DNA of 64,000 bases from an uncultured Muribaculaceae bacterium (GCA_910577355.1 CAJTMY010000010.1:4329-68328); one strand, 5' to 3'. Shown: positions 36,266 to 46,132, counted from the first letter of the stretch. Notes: generated by a model from the letters alone, not told the origin. Made by a program: numbers and translations.

Positions 36266-36698
36266 AGTTGTAATACCGGGGATCACCCGTCACTTCACGG
36301 CCGATAAAGCCGGGGCGTGTGAACGGATGATCCTCCTCAGGCAATTCGATCTCGGCAATGACAAGACCCTGCAGACGGCCGTGGAACTCGTCGATCTCCC
36401 ACGACAGGCCGTCATCGCCGGGCACAATATATCTGGTCTTTGACAATACCCCCCTACATGCTTCGGCAAGCATGTCGCGGGCTTCGGATGACGGAATCTC
36501 AAACTCCCATTCGTTGCGTACGGCTCCTGTATTGCGTGTCTTCACGGTTATGAATCCCCGGTCGCCATACATTCTTACACGAACCGTGCGGTCGGGATCA
36601 CAAGAGATATAGCCCTGAACGATCTCGATGCTTGCGAGTGCAAGATCGCGATAGGTGCCATCGTCAACCAAAAACTTACGTTCAATCTCCTTTGCCAT
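36243..36698 (-). CDS. CYTH domain protein (inorganic triphosphatase type)
   Basis: 151 residues, all CYTH domain. Starts MAKEIERKFLV with the EIERK (ExExK) signature; further basic and acidic tunnel residues are visible in VRVRMYG, FITVKTR, EWEFEIP and EIDEFHGRLQGLVIAEIELP. Members hydrolyse inorganic triphosphate or thiamine triphosphate with a metal. The 3' end overlaps rlmD. Minus strand TATATTTG at about 36721-36728 can serve as its -7 box. Confidence 0.9.
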   Translation of the reverse strand: MAKEIERKFLVDDGTYRDLALASIEIVQGYISCDPDRTVRVRMYGDRGFITVKTRNTGAVRNEWEFEIPSSEARDMLAEACRGVLSKTRYIVPGDDGLSWEIDEFHGRLQGLVIAEIELPEEDHPFTRPGFIGREVTGDPRYYNSNLVAQA

Positions 36699-36735
36699 AG
36701 TACAGAATTTGAAATTATTTGCAAATATACATTCT

Positions 36736-39270
36736 TTGTGTCACAAACAGCCGATACTTGCCGTTTTTTTTATGGCAATAAGCTGTGTCATGGCATCTGC
36801 CGCCGATATTTACTTCGTACGCGGTATAGTGCGCGACTCTGTGAGTGACGGGCCGTTGCCGTATGCGTCGGTAATGGTGGCCGGCGCCGACCGCGGCACA
36901 GTAACCGATGCCGACGGGATATTCGAGATGTCTGTGCCTGCCGACACCAAAGCATTACAGATAACCTGCGTGGGATACGATAAGAAAATCCTGCCGATAA
37001 AGCGCTGCCGTCTCAATACCTATGCAGTGTATATGTCGCCGTCTGCGACCGAACTTAAGGAACTTATAGTGCGGAAAAGCAAATACTCAAAGAAGAACAA
37101 TCCCGCGGTGGAATTCATGAAGCGGCTCAGATCAAAGGCCTCATCGACCGATCCACGGCGCAACGATTTTTATTCCTATGACAAGTACGAGCGCATTGTA
37201 CTCGGCCTTAATGACTTTACCGCAGAAGATCATAAGACAATGCTTGCCAGATTTCCATTTCTCTCGGAGCATGTCGATACTTCTGAAGTATCCGGCAAGC
37301 CCTATCTCAGCCTTATGATCAAGGAAAAGACATCGCGGGAGAACTTCAGACTCTCGCCCGGTGCCGAGCGCGAGATTATCGACGGAATCAGATCGGCCGG
37401 AGTGGATGAGATTGCCGATCAGGCATCAATGCGTACTTTCATGGAAGATATAATGCGTGAGATCGATCTTTATAAGAATGACATCACACTGTTGCAGAAC
37501 CGGTTTGTAAGTCCTCTCAGCAATATCGCCCCGGATTTCTACAAGTTTTATCTTACCGATACGGTCGAAGTAGCCGGCGAACGCTGTATAGTGCTCTCGT
37601 TTTATCCGCACAATCATGCCTCGTTCGGATTCATGGGACATATATATGTCCCCGAGAACGATACTACAATGTTCATACGCAAGGTGGAGATGCATCTGCC
37701 CAAAGAGATCAACCTCAACTTTGTAGACAATCTGTATATCAGCCAGTCGTTTGAACGCGCCCCCGACGGATCGCGGTTGAAGACATCCGACATACTCACC
37801 ATTGAATTCAGCATTCTCGGCAAAGCGACGGGGCTATATGCAAACCGCACCACCGATTATGCCCGCCATTCATTCGATATGATCGACAATGACGTATTCA
37901 AGGGCGACGGACGCGTGGCACAGACCGACGGTGCAAACGCACGCGACGAAGAATATTGGCGGCAGGCCCGTCTCAGCGATATCGCCAAAGGTGAAAGCAA
38001 AGTGGACGAGCTGATGCGCCGTTTGCGGTCCGTACCTCTATATTATTGGGGCGAGAAAATTTTAAAAACAGCTTTTTCCGGATATGTGTCTACCGGCAAT
38101 CCGAGCTATTTCGATTTCGGACCTGTGAACTCCGTCCTGAGTTTCAACTCCCTTGAGCGTGTGAGGCTGAGGGTGGGGGGCATGACCACCGCATCGTTGT
38201 CGCCGAGATGGTTCGGGCGGTTCTATGTCGCATACGGATTCAAGGATCACAGATGGAAGTACAGTGCCGAGGCCGAATATTCTTTCATAGACAAGGAAGT
38301 CCATTCGCGCGAATTCCCGGTGCAGTCGATACGGCTCAATTCTTCATACGACATCGAGCGGCCCGGACAAAACTATCTGTTCACATCAGCCGACAATATT
38401 GTGCTGTCGCTCAAGCGTATGAGCGACGACCGCGCCGTGTATCGCCGGCTTAACAAACTGGCATTCAATTACGAGACACGATCCAACTTTACGGTCAATC
38501 TCGCTGTAGCAAATACATGGCGCAAGGCCGCACCGACCATGCCGCTTGTCACTGCAAGCGGGGAGACCATCAGCCATTTTACAGAAAACAGTGTGGAGCT
38601 GACGCTTAGATACGCACCCGGCGAAAAATTCTTCCAGACGCGTACATACCGTATCCCTGTCAACCTCGACGCACCCGCTGTCACTCTGATGCACACGTAT
38701 GCCCCCAAAGGTGTCTTAGGCACGCGATACAATGTGAACAAGACAGAAATCGACATATCCAAGCGCTGGTGGTTCTCGGCATTCGGTTATCTTGACACAT
38801 ATATAGGCGGCGGTCATATATGGAGCTCTTCTCCTTTCCTAAACCTTTTCACTCCAAATGTGAATCTGTCTTATATCATCGAGCCTCGCAGCTATACGCT
38901 TATGAACCCGATGGAATTCATGACAACCACATATGCCTCGTGGGATCTCACCTATTGGGCCAACGGAGCGTTGCTAAATTTCATTCCGTATATCAAGAAT
39001 CTAAAACTGCGCGAGGTATTTGCTTTCCGCGGATACTGGGGCAGACTCGACGACCGCTGCAATCCGGCCATGCACAGCGAACTGTTGCAATTCCCGGCAG
39101 AAACAGGTGTGACAAGGCTCGACCGCGGGCCTTATATGGAAGCGTCCGTAGGTCTGGAGAATATATTCAAGGTACTGAGAGTCGACTATGTATGGCGTCT
39201 AAACTACCGGAATATGCCCTATAAGATCGACCGCTCGGGACTGCGTATAGCGGTTCACATAACATTCTGA
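36736..39270 (+). CDS. DUF5686 family protein with carboxypeptidase-like N-domain
   Basis: About 844 residues. I chose TTG 36736 because it gives a full signal peptide (CHKQ, then PILAVFFMAISCVMASA, cleavage at ASA); ATG 36772 would leave a very short one, and ATG 36655 would begin inside the divergent CYTH gene. Residues after the signal form a carboxypeptidase regulatory-like beta domain (GIVRDSVSDGPLPYASVMVAG, given here as RGIVRDSV and LPYASVMVAG); the rest is DUF5686: a periplasmic part and a C-terminal beta-barrel ending DRSGLRIAVHITF, as in outer-membrane proteins. Function unknown; ends 3 bp before the convergent kinase stop. Confidence 0.85.
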   Translation: MCHKQPILAVFFMAISCVMASAADIYFVRGIVRDSVSDGPLPYASVMVAGADRGTVTDADGIFEMSVPADTKALQITCVGYDKKILPIKRCRLNTYAVYMSPSATELKELIVRKSKYSKKNNPAVEFMKRLRSKASSTDPRRNDFYSYDKYERIVLGLNDFTAEDHKTMLARFPFLSEHVDTSEVSGKPYLSLMIKEKTSRENFRLSPGAEREIIDGIRSAGVDEIADQASMRTFMEDIMREIDLYKNDITLLQNRFVSPLSNIAPDFYKFYLTDTVEVAGERCIVLSFYPHNHASFGFMGHIYVPENDTTMFIRKVEMHLPKEINLNFVDNLYISQSFERAPDGSRLKTSDILTIEFSILGKATGLYANRTTDYARHSFDMIDNDVFKGDGRVAQTDGANARDEEYWRQARLSDIAKGESKVDELMRRLRSVPLYYWGEKILKTAFSGYVSTGNPSYFDFGPVNSVLSFNSLERVRLRVGGMTTASLSPRWFGRFYVAYGFKDHRWKYSAEAEYSFIDKEVHSREFPVQSIRLNSSYDIERPGQNYLFTSADNIVLSLKRMSDDRAVYRRLNKLAFNYETRSNFTVNLAVANTWRKAAPTMPLVTASGETISHFTENSVELTLRYAPGEKFFQTRTYRIPVNLDAPAVTLMHTYAPKGVLGTRYNVNKTEIDISKRWWFSAFGYLDTYIGGGHIWSSSPFLNLFTPNVNLSYIIEPRSYTLMNPMEFMTTTYASWDLTYWANGALLNFIPYIKNLKLREVFAFRGYWGRLDDRCNPAMHSELLQFPAETGVTRLDRGPYMEASVGLENIFKVLRVDYVWRLNYRNMPYKIDRSGLRIAVHITF

Positions 39271-39273
39271 CGA

Positions 39274-41403
39274 TCATTTTACTATATACGGCAGTGTGAA
39301 AATGAAACGCGCGCCGTGTGTGTAAGTTGTATCAAGAACGAGATCGCCTCCGAGCAGCCGCGCCAAAAGCCGTGATATCGGCAATCCGAGACCGATACCC
39401 TGCGCATTTTTGTCAAGTTTTACAAAACGCTCGAAAATACGCTCTTTGTCGGCAGCCGGAATTCCCGGGCCGGTATCAGAGATGGCTATTGCGACCGATT
39501 TCCCGCCGTTCACAATATGACATTCAAGGAAAATACGGCCCTGGCGCGTATATTTGGCCGCATTGCCAAGCACATTGATAAGTATCTGTTGCACTCGTCG
39601 CGGATCGGTATATGTCTCCGGATTTGGAGATTCGGAGTCAAATACAATTTCAATACCTTTATGTAGCATTGGTCTGATTGTCTCTACCGATATCTCCGCC
39701 AATCTCCGCAGATCGACAAGCTCGCGGCGCAGGCTCACCTGCTCGCTTTCGATTTCCGACAGATGAAGCACATCATTGACAATGGCGGCGAGAAACGTAC
39801 AGTTGGATTCCACCTGCTCGGCATAACGCTCAAGGTATGGCTTGTCATTCGCGTCAGTACAGTCGACTATAAGATGCGAATATTCCACAATAGCATTTAA
39901 CGGCACAGTCAGCTCGTTGCTCATATTCCTGATATAATCGGTCTTGAACTGGTTGGACTGCATTGCAGAGTCACGGGCTTGAGTGAGTGCGGCCTGGGAT
40001 TCCCGCAAAGAATCGCGTTCGTTTTTTAAAGTACTGTTGGCCACTTGCAAAGTACAGGCAAGTTCTTGTGAACGACGATATTGTTTTACAAGGAAAAATA
40101 CAAGAACCAGTAAGACGATTAAAGCGACAAGAGCTATTATGATGACAATTTTCTGCATCTTGCTTTCGCTTTCTCTTTTTTCCGAACGCAATTTTTCATA
40201 ATCCTGCTTGAATTCGTAAGTGTCATATACAATCTGCAGCTCTTTATATCGCTCTTGCATACGGTCATCAATAATCTGTTCAAGCATACGGTTGTATTCA
40301 CGGGATGCGTACAGCATAGTATCTTTGTCACCAAGAGCCTCGGACGCTGTAATCAGATATCGCAACAGCCGGCTGCGCCGGTTCCTGACAAGAGGTTCGT
40401 CGATATGCTTCTGTATCAACTTACTGGCTTTTGAATAATCCTTGGTTGCCATCGCATAGAATATATCAGGTAGCGGAGCCTTGGCAAAAGTGGCAGCAGC
40501 CCGCGGATCATCTGCCGCATATCTTTTGGCCATATCATAATAATCACGTATATCCTCTTGCGGCAATTTCTCCCAATTACTTAGCAGACGCGTGTACACG
40601 ACATACCGGTTCGCTCCATATGCGCGATATGGCCGGCCATTCGATTTATAATAGCTGCGCAGCGAATCCATTATCTCAATAAGTTTCATGTCGGCATCCA
40701 CCGCTTTCTGAGTCTCGCCGGCAGATGAATACGCGATAGCAGCCTGAACATTGTAGGCGTTTCTAAGTTCCACATTATCTGCCGGCAGTCTGTCTACAAG
40801 TTTTCCTAGACGGTCGATATACTCGACGAGCAACTCACCTTTTGACTCAAGCGATATATACATGCACACGGCATGCAGCAGCTCTATACTTTCATATAGA
40901 TTGGCCGGGGGATTTACCGAGACTTTCTGCAACTGCTTCTCAAAACACTTGCGGCGAGTACTTTCATCGGCATAATGAGCATAATAATAATTGCGCGAAA
41001 ACGCTATGAATGTCTCTGTCTGCTGCGCGTCGGGTGTAATATCGAATTCACTCATACGGTCGTCAAGTATTTCGAGCACATCAAGATTGCGATTGTTGGA
41101 ATTGGCCCGATGACGCAACATTTCAAGAGCCGTTCCTGTCATCCCATGTCTCCGCGCCACATGATATGTGAACTCCGCTACTGAATCGGCTTTCGGAGAT
41201 CCTGAAACCTGCAGAATATCAAATATATTTGTCAGAATAGAAATGCTGTCGTTCGCTGAACACCTCGACGACAACCTATTGTTTAGATTTATAAGGATCT
41301 CATCATAATTATATATACCGGCATTCGCATATGTGCATATTAAATGGGCAAAAGTCAATAATACAAAAATTTTCCCATAAACATTATATAATCTATCTTT
41401 CAT
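39274..41403 (-). CDS. Membrane sensor kinase-like protein lacking the phospho-acceptor His
   Basis: 709 residues. Signal peptide, a periplasmic TPR-like helical sensor (about 30-410), a membrane helix (about 418-440, VIIIALVALIVLLVLVFFLV), coiled coil, then HisKA and HATPase. The HisKA box reads RNMSNELTVPLNAI: Asn496 (codon AAC) stands where MSHE should carry the phosphorylated His. The ATPase part is intact (NVLGNAAKYT, DTGPGI, GIGLGLPISRLLARLLGG). It can probably bind ATP but not autophosphorylate in the usual way. No response regulator is adjacent. Its start is well placed behind the promoter at 41423-41454. Confidence 0.88.
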   Translation of the reverse strand: MKDRLYNVYGKIFVLLTFAHLICTYANAGIYNYDEILINLNNRLSSRCSANDSISILTNIFDILQVSGSPKADSVAEFTYHVARRHGMTGTALEMLRHRANSNNRNLDVLEILDDRMSEFDITPDAQQTETFIAFSRNYYYAHYADESTRRKCFEKQLQKVSVNPPANLYESIELLHAVCMYISLESKGELLVEYIDRLGKLVDRLPADNVELRNAYNVQAAIAYSSAGETQKAVDADMKLIEIMDSLRSYYKSNGRPYRAYGANRYVVYTRLLSNWEKLPQEDIRDYYDMAKRYAADDPRAAATFAKAPLPDIFYAMATKDYSKASKLIQKHIDEPLVRNRRSRLLRYLITASEALGDKDTMLYASREYNRMLEQIIDDRMQERYKELQIVYDTYEFKQDYEKLRSEKRESESKMQKIVIIIALVALIVLLVLVFFLVKQYRRSQELACTLQVANSTLKNERDSLRESQAALTQARDSAMQSNQFKTDYIRNMSNELTVPLNAIVEYSHLIVDCTDANDKPYLERYAEQVESNCTFLAAIVNDVLHLSEIESEQVSLRRELVDLRRLAEISVETIRPMLHKGIEIVFDSESPNPETYTDPRRVQQILINVLGNAAKYTRQGRIFLECHIVNGGKSVAIAISDTGPGIPAADKERIFERFVKLDKNAQGIGLGLPISRLLARLLGGDLVLDTTYTHGARFIFTLPYIVK

Positions 41404-41422
41404 TCCGTTATATATTTTGTCA

Positions 41423-41454
41423 CAAATTTAATACAAAATAGCTTAATCGCCAAA
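41423..41454 (-). promoter_or_regulatory. Promoter for the kinase-like gene
   Basis: Minus strand TTTG, 20 bp, TAAATTTG. Predicted start about 41419, 16 nt before the ATG. Confidence 0.7.
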
Positions 41455-41528
41455 TAAAAAACATGTGGTTGCAACCTTTGAAGAACATACATTGTTATTG
41501 TCATAGAAATTAGAAAAATATCTATATT

Positions 41529-42449
41529 ATGGACAGAAAAATAAAATCCGCGGATATTCAGACGGCCATTGACGAAGCTTATGAAAAATATAAAGATTCG
41601 GACGAAGGGAAGATCGATGAACTCGTATCGGCGACCTCGGACACATTCGGCATCAGCATAGTTCTTACTGACGGCCGCATATTCGAAAAAGGAGATACAA
41701 AAGCGGTCTCTCCTATGGGACGCATCGCATTGGTACCATCGCATGTACTTGTATTGAGCCAGAACACACCCGAACAGCTCGTACAAAAGGCGGGCGTATG
41801 TACATGCGGATGTCACAAAGGCATCAAGCCCGACATCCCTGTAAGCGCTCATGGGATCCGAGCAGTGAGTGTGATATCACCTCAAGGCGATCCAGAAGGT
41901 AAATATAACATTATGGTCGACAATATAGAAGATCTTGCAGGATGCCGGCCCATTCTTGACGACAAACTATATGAACAATTAAAACAAAAAGCAGTCAATG
42001 CGAACACCATCAACAAGATAGCGGCTGCCGAATACAGTCTGTATGATGACGCCGATATTGCCGTTGATCTTTATGTCCGTCTTGCATCATTGACATTCAC
42101 TGCCACTCAGTTTGCCACAATGGGTGCCACTATAGCCGCCGACGGACGTAATCCGGTTACCGGACAGGAAGTATTCGACGGCAGGATAGCAGCCAACGTA
42201 GTTGCAACCATGGCACGTGGCGTACATCGTGAAGGCCGTGCATGGATGATGACAGTGGGTCTGCCGGCTGCAAACAGTTTTGGCGGGGCTGTTCTCGCTA
42301 TACTGCCGGGATTCGGGGCTATAGCGGCATATTCGCCTGCGTTGGACGATAAGGGCGTTTCGTTAAAAGCCGGTAAAGCTATTTACGAAATTGCCAAGAA
42401 ATTACAGCTTAATGTATTCGCATCGGCAAGGGTTACAGTTGAGAAATAA
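41529..42449 (+). CDS. Glutaminase-fold protein without the glutaminase catalytic residues
   Basis: 306 residues. The C-terminal half follows serine-dependent glutaminase (GlsA): QFATMGATIAADGRNPVTG, VGLPAANSFGGAVLAILPG, AAYSPALDDKGVSLKAGKA. The N-terminal half is badly divergent: after DGRIFEKGD, the SxxK nucleophile motif (SISK in glutaminases) is replaced by SPMGRIAL (61-68), the RNPFINAGAI loop is missing, the active Tyr of GMY is His233, and the KSG triad position is ANS. A CxCxCH motif (Cys91, 93, 95, His96) is inserted. It is likely a pseudoenzyme or has a new activity. A perfect palindrome GGTTGCAACC (41467-41476) lies upstream. Followed by a terminator. Confidence 0.75.
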   Translation: MDRKIKSADIQTAIDEAYEKYKDSDEGKIDELVSATSDTFGISIVLTDGRIFEKGDTKAVSPMGRIALVPSHVLVLSQNTPEQLVQKAGVCTCGCHKGIKPDIPVSAHGIRAVSVISPQGDPEGKYNIMVDNIEDLAGCRPILDDKLYEQLKQKAVNANTINKIAAAEYSLYDDADIAVDLYVRLASLTFTATQFATMGATIAADGRNPVTGQEVFDGRIAANVVATMARGVHREGRAWMMTVGLPAANSFGGAVLAILPGFGAIAAYSPALDDKGVSLKAGKAIYEIAKKLQLNVFASARVTVEK

Positions 42450-42466
42450 TACATACGCAATCGGAA

Positions 42467-42491
42467 TCTGGCAGGCGGTTCCTGTCAGATC
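42467..42491 (+). repeat. Short inverted repeat after the glutaminase-like gene
   Basis: ATCTGGCAGG/CCTGTCAGAT, 10 pairs including one G-U, loop CGGTT. Sits before the main terminator; no U-run follows. Confidence 0.5.
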
Positions 42492-42534
42492 CGGCACGAT
42501 ACCTTTATGGTTGAATGTTATATAATTCTGCGAG

Positions 42535-42575
42535 ACATCCCCGGTCGCCTCCGCGCGGCCGGGGATGTTGTTTTT
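42535..42575 (+). terminator. Terminator of the glutaminase-like gene
   Basis: A roughly 14-bp stem of ACATCCCCGG and CCGGGGATGT with extra G-C/G-U pairs, followed by TGTTTTTG on the plus strand. It lies 86 bp after the stop and 36 bp before the end of the convergent malQ. Confidence 0.82.
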
Positions 42576-42610
42576 GAAATCGCAACGTCGTTATATCGGA
42601 TCGGACATTA

Positions 42611-45283
42611 TCAGCGTCCCGAGTTTTTGATCATTTCAGAGAGACGCACATTGAAGTTTTCAGCTTTGAGCAGTCGGTCGAGTGTCAGATGCATACGGTA
42701 GCGCCAATAATGCCGGGGATTGGCAGGTACATTGATTATCTCGTCGGCGGGATTTTCTCGGCGCAGTTCTCCGTCCATCGACAGCCAGTCGGCCAAAGGT
42801 ATGATGCACAGCATCGACGGAGATTTTACCTGAAGGTCGAGGATCTTCTCGCATATCCACGGCTCGGCGAAGTAAGGGGCATCGCTGCCCTGGTGAAGAA
42901 CATTATGGTAGAAATCGGATGTTTTGCTGCGGTCTTCTTCCCACCAGGCACGAATACCACCCATATCGTGCGTCGAAGTAGTGCATACGCTGTAATAGGG
43001 ATAGCTCCATGTATTACCGAAAGAGGTATTCGGGTCTTTGGGCATACGTTGAATCTCGAGGGTGAGGATCTCAAGCTGGCTTAGTACAGCCGGCACACAA
43101 GCGGGAATCATACCGAGATCCTCGGCGCATGTGAGCATCTCTGTGGCATCTATAAGAGGAGGAAGCTTCCACATAGCCTTGCCATACCAGAAGTCGTTGT
43201 GCCGACGGTAGAAGAAGTCGTTGTAGAGGCGGTCGAAGCACCAACGTTCATAATCGTTGAGAGAGCGATATGTATATGTGAACTGAGCCGATATACGGGG
43301 ATGGAATTTGCCTTTCTCGGATGGATCCTCGATGAACAGCACTTGGTCAATAAGGCCAAGCAGTCCCTGACAGAGACGTGTGTTCTTGTCGCTCTTCTCC
43401 TGTGTAGCGAAATATTCGGCAACGGCCCGCTGTGTACTGAAGGGATCTTTGAGTTTATAACGCCCAGAGCTCACCTCATACATGAAGCGTTCTCTTGCCT
43501 CGTCGGTATATTCACCAAAGAAGTCGTGCAGGAAGCTGTCCATGATATAAGGTGTGGTATGAAGGTCGATATCTATCCAGAAGTCGTAATTGTAACGGAG
43601 TTCGTCGGATGTGAATGGAAGCGCAGGATGGAAGATACCGAGCAGACCGTGTACCGCATCAATGGGGATCTGCCATATGCGGAAAAATCCGAGGATATGG
43701 TCGATGCGGTATGCATCAAAATATTCGCTCATCTTGCGGAATCGGGCTTTCCACCATGCGAATCCGTCGCGAGCCATCTCTTCCCAATTATAGGTCGGGA
43801 AACCCCACGTTTGGCCGAGAACCGAGAAGTCATCCGGCGGAGCGCCCGCCTGGCTGTCCATGAAGAACAGGTGGGTATCGGTCCATGCATCAACACTGTC
43901 GCGCGAGACTCCGATAGGAATGTCCCCCTTGAGTGCGATGCCTTTACGTCTGGCATATTCGTGAACGTGCCGCATCTGTTTGTCAAGATGGTATTGCAGA
44001 TACAGTACATAATCTATATCTTCAGGATTGTCTGCGATGAATTTTGCAATCTTATCCTTGTCGTATTCTGCATACTCGCCCCACTTGGCGAACACTGGGG
44101 TGCCGAACTTATCTCGAAGCACGCAGAATGCCGCATACGGCATGAGCCAATGTTCATTTTTGGCGACGAACGCCTTGAAATCGGTAGATTTTATCACCCT
44201 GGCACCTTCCTGAGCGAAGATTTCATGGAAATACTCGATTTTAATCTGGTTTACCCGTTCATAATCTATCTGCGGCAAGGCATTCAGTTCGATGCGCATC
44301 TCGTCATAATAGGCACGGCGTTCCTTGTCGGCAAGAGTGCCAAGCTCTTCAAGGCGCAGAAACATGGGATGTAGCGCGAAGCAGGAGTTGGCGTTATAGG
44401 GATATGAATCCTGCCAGGTATGCGTCATCGTAGTATCGTTGATGGGCAGGATCTGGAGGAACGACTGTCCGGTGGAGGCACACCAGTCGATCATTTTCAT
44501 GAGGTCGAAGAAATCTCCGACTCCGAAATCCTCTTCCGAACGTAACGAGAACACAGGGATCGCCGTACCCGCGCCTTTCCATGGCGACAGAGGATTTACA
44601 AACCGCATACCGGACATCACTGTAGCAGTATCGGCGGCGGCCCGGATGCCGATACGCCTATTGTCTGCGCCTTCCCACGCCACTATCTTTTTATCCTTAT
44701 CCAGAATAAGGAATTTATATTCCGTATCAGGCTCTATATCCTTGGCCGGTACTGTGGCAGCCCATAAAGGATATTCAGCATCCGACATCACGATAGCATT
44801 ATCCGGATTCCATTTGCCGAGTGATGCAGAAGACCCCACAACGGCCAAATGGCATTCCGGCGCTATCATCGGGGCGAAAACCTGTATGGTGAGGTAACCT
44901 TGGCGAGGAACAGCCTCCTTCATGCGTGTACCTCGCATACATATGCAGCCGGTAAACGCCGACGAGTAATATGGCTTGTCGGACGGCTGGTCCTGCCACT
45001 TGTCATATATGCAGTAATTACGTGCGCTCCTGCCGCGGTTGAAACGATGAGGTTTGCCCCATTCAAATTTTGTGGCTGCGTCATCATTGCGCACCTCGTA
45101 ATGGTATTCGATCACATTAGTTTCATCAGGCACCTCTATCGAGACGCTCCAATGATCCGTTCCATCAATGGCCATTTTCAAGGCCTTGTGATATATTCCG
45201 GCGCCAAGGGCATCGCAGTTGCCGCTGATATATAACGACTCACCCCATATAGTACGGTAATCGATATTGAAGGTCAGCTTCAT
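42611..45283 (-). CDS. malQ: 4-alpha-glucanotransferase with two N-terminal CBM20 domains
   Basis: 890 residues, longer than plain MalQ because of two starch-binding modules: the first (about 1-95) begins TFNIDYRTIWGESLYISG, the second (about 125-230) has QVFAPMIAPECHLAVVGSS and LGKWNPDNA. The GH77 barrel follows with PVFSLRSEEDFGVGDF, FPTYNWEEMARDG, YRIDHILGFFRIW (nucleophile Asp) and TCAEDLGMIPACVP (acid/base Glu). It disproportionates maltooligosaccharides in the cytoplasm (plant DPE2-like layout). TATATTTG at 45339-45346 is a plausible -7 box. Confidence 0.95.
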   Translation of the reverse strand: MKLTFNIDYRTIWGESLYISGNCDALGAGIYHKALKMAIDGTDHWSVSIEVPDETNVIEYHYEVRNDDAATKFEWGKPHRFNRGRSARNYCIYDKWQDQPSDKPYYSSAFTGCICMRGTRMKEAVPRQGYLTIQVFAPMIAPECHLAVVGSSASLGKWNPDNAIVMSDAEYPLWAATVPAKDIEPDTEYKFLILDKDKKIVAWEGADNRRIGIRAAADTATVMSGMRFVNPLSPWKGAGTAIPVFSLRSEEDFGVGDFFDLMKMIDWCASTGQSFLQILPINDTTMTHTWQDSYPYNANSCFALHPMFLRLEELGTLADKERRAYYDEMRIELNALPQIDYERVNQIKIEYFHEIFAQEGARVIKSTDFKAFVAKNEHWLMPYAAFCVLRDKFGTPVFAKWGEYAEYDKDKIAKFIADNPEDIDYVLYLQYHLDKQMRHVHEYARRKGIALKGDIPIGVSRDSVDAWTDTHLFFMDSQAGAPPDDFSVLGQTWGFPTYNWEEMARDGFAWWKARFRKMSEYFDAYRIDHILGFFRIWQIPIDAVHGLLGIFHPALPFTSDELRYNYDFWIDIDLHTTPYIMDSFLHDFFGEYTDEARERFMYEVSSGRYKLKDPFSTQRAVAEYFATQEKSDKNTRLCQGLLGLIDQVLFIEDPSEKGKFHPRISAQFTYTYRSLNDYERWCFDRLYNDFFYRRHNDFWYGKAMWKLPPLIDATEMLTCAEDLGMIPACVPAVLSQLEILTLEIQRMPKDPNTSFGNTWSYPYYSVCTTSTHDMGGIRAWWEEDRSKTSDFYHNVLHQGSDAPYFAEPWICEKILDLQVKSPSMLCIIPLADWLSMDGELRRENPADEIINVPANPRHYWRYRMHLTLDRLLKAENFNVRLSEMIKNSGR

Positions 45284-45338
45284 TATAGTTTTTATGATAT
45301 TAGTTATTGTGTTAAGTAAGTATTTCTGAATAAGTATG

Positions 45339-45346
45339 CAAATATA
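45339..45346 (-). promoter_or_regulatory. -7 box for malQ
   Basis: Minus strand TATATTTG, predicted start about 45335, 50 nt leader; no clear -33 box. Confidence 0.45.
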
Positions 45347-45397
45347 ACGCTTTTTTGAGAAATCCAGACGGTTTATGCTGAAAAACTTAATACTTTT

Positions 45398-46132
45398 TCA
45401 ATCAGGAAGACGCCCGTTGCCGTGATATGAGTAGTAGCCTCCGTCGGTGATGATTATATGGTCGTTGACCCTTACATCAATCGCCTTCGCCCCAGTGCAT
45501 ATGCGGCGGGTGAGATTGTCGTCCTGAGGCGAAGGTACAAGGGTGCCGGAAGGATGATTATGAAACAGTATCATCGACGTGGCATAATTCTCGATAGCAT
45601 GCTTCAATATGATCTTAACGTCTACAGCCGTAAGGTTTATACCACCGCGAGATACACATATCTCGCGGAGTACCTTGCCGGCCTGCGAAAGGAGCATGAT
45701 CCAGAATTCTTCGTGCGGCAGGTTGCTGAAATGGTGCTTCATCACATTGACAGCTGACTCCGAACAGTTGATAACAGGGTGGGAGAGAGAAGCGGCATCC
45801 GCCACCGACCGGCTCCCGAGTTCCAGCGCGGCGAGTATGGATATAGCCTTTGCCTCGCCGATACCTTTGTACCTGTTCATGAAATCGCGGATCGACAGAC
45901 GCGCAACTTTTGATATATGATTGCCGTTGTCGGCAAGAATCTCGTCGCTGAGCTGAAGTACGGATTTGCCACGCAGGCCTGTACCGAATAGGATTGCAAG
46001 CAGTTCGGCGTTACTTAACGATTTTATACCTTGCCGCAAGGCTTTTTCGCGCGGACGTTGCTCTTCCGCCATGTCACGGATCATATAATGACCGGCTGAT
46101 GTATCGGGTGCTTTATAATATCTATCGGTCAT
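45398..46132 (-). CDS. radC: RadC-family JAB/JAMM protein
   Basis: 244 residues. N-terminal helix-hairpin-helix-like part (SLSNAELLAILFGTG, YKGIGEAKAISILAALELG), then the MPN/JAMM metal motif HNHPSGTLVPSPQDD with EEFWIMLLSQ upstream. Named RadC historically, but a DNA-repair role is unproven. Its ATG overlaps the stop of the glycosyltransferase, and it is the last gene of the DUF4250-pcrA-nspC-GT2-radC transcript. Confidence 0.94.
   Translation of the reverse strand: MTDRYYKAPDTSAGHYMIRDMAEEQRPREKALRQGIKSLSNAELLAILFGTGLRGKSVLQLSDEILADNGNHISKVARLSIRDFMNRYKGIGEAKAISILAALELGSRSVADAASLSHPVINCSESAVNVMKHHFSNLPHEEFWIMLLSQAGKVLREICVSRGGINLTAVDVKIILKHAIENYATSMILFHNHPSGTLVPSPQDDNLTRRICTGAKAIDVRVNDHIIITDGGYYSYHGNGRLPD

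Noticed and set aside
41467..41480. Promoter AACCTTTG before the glutaminase-like gene
   Set aside because: First base of the -7 box mismatches and no TTG lies about 20 bp upstream, so no promoter is called there.
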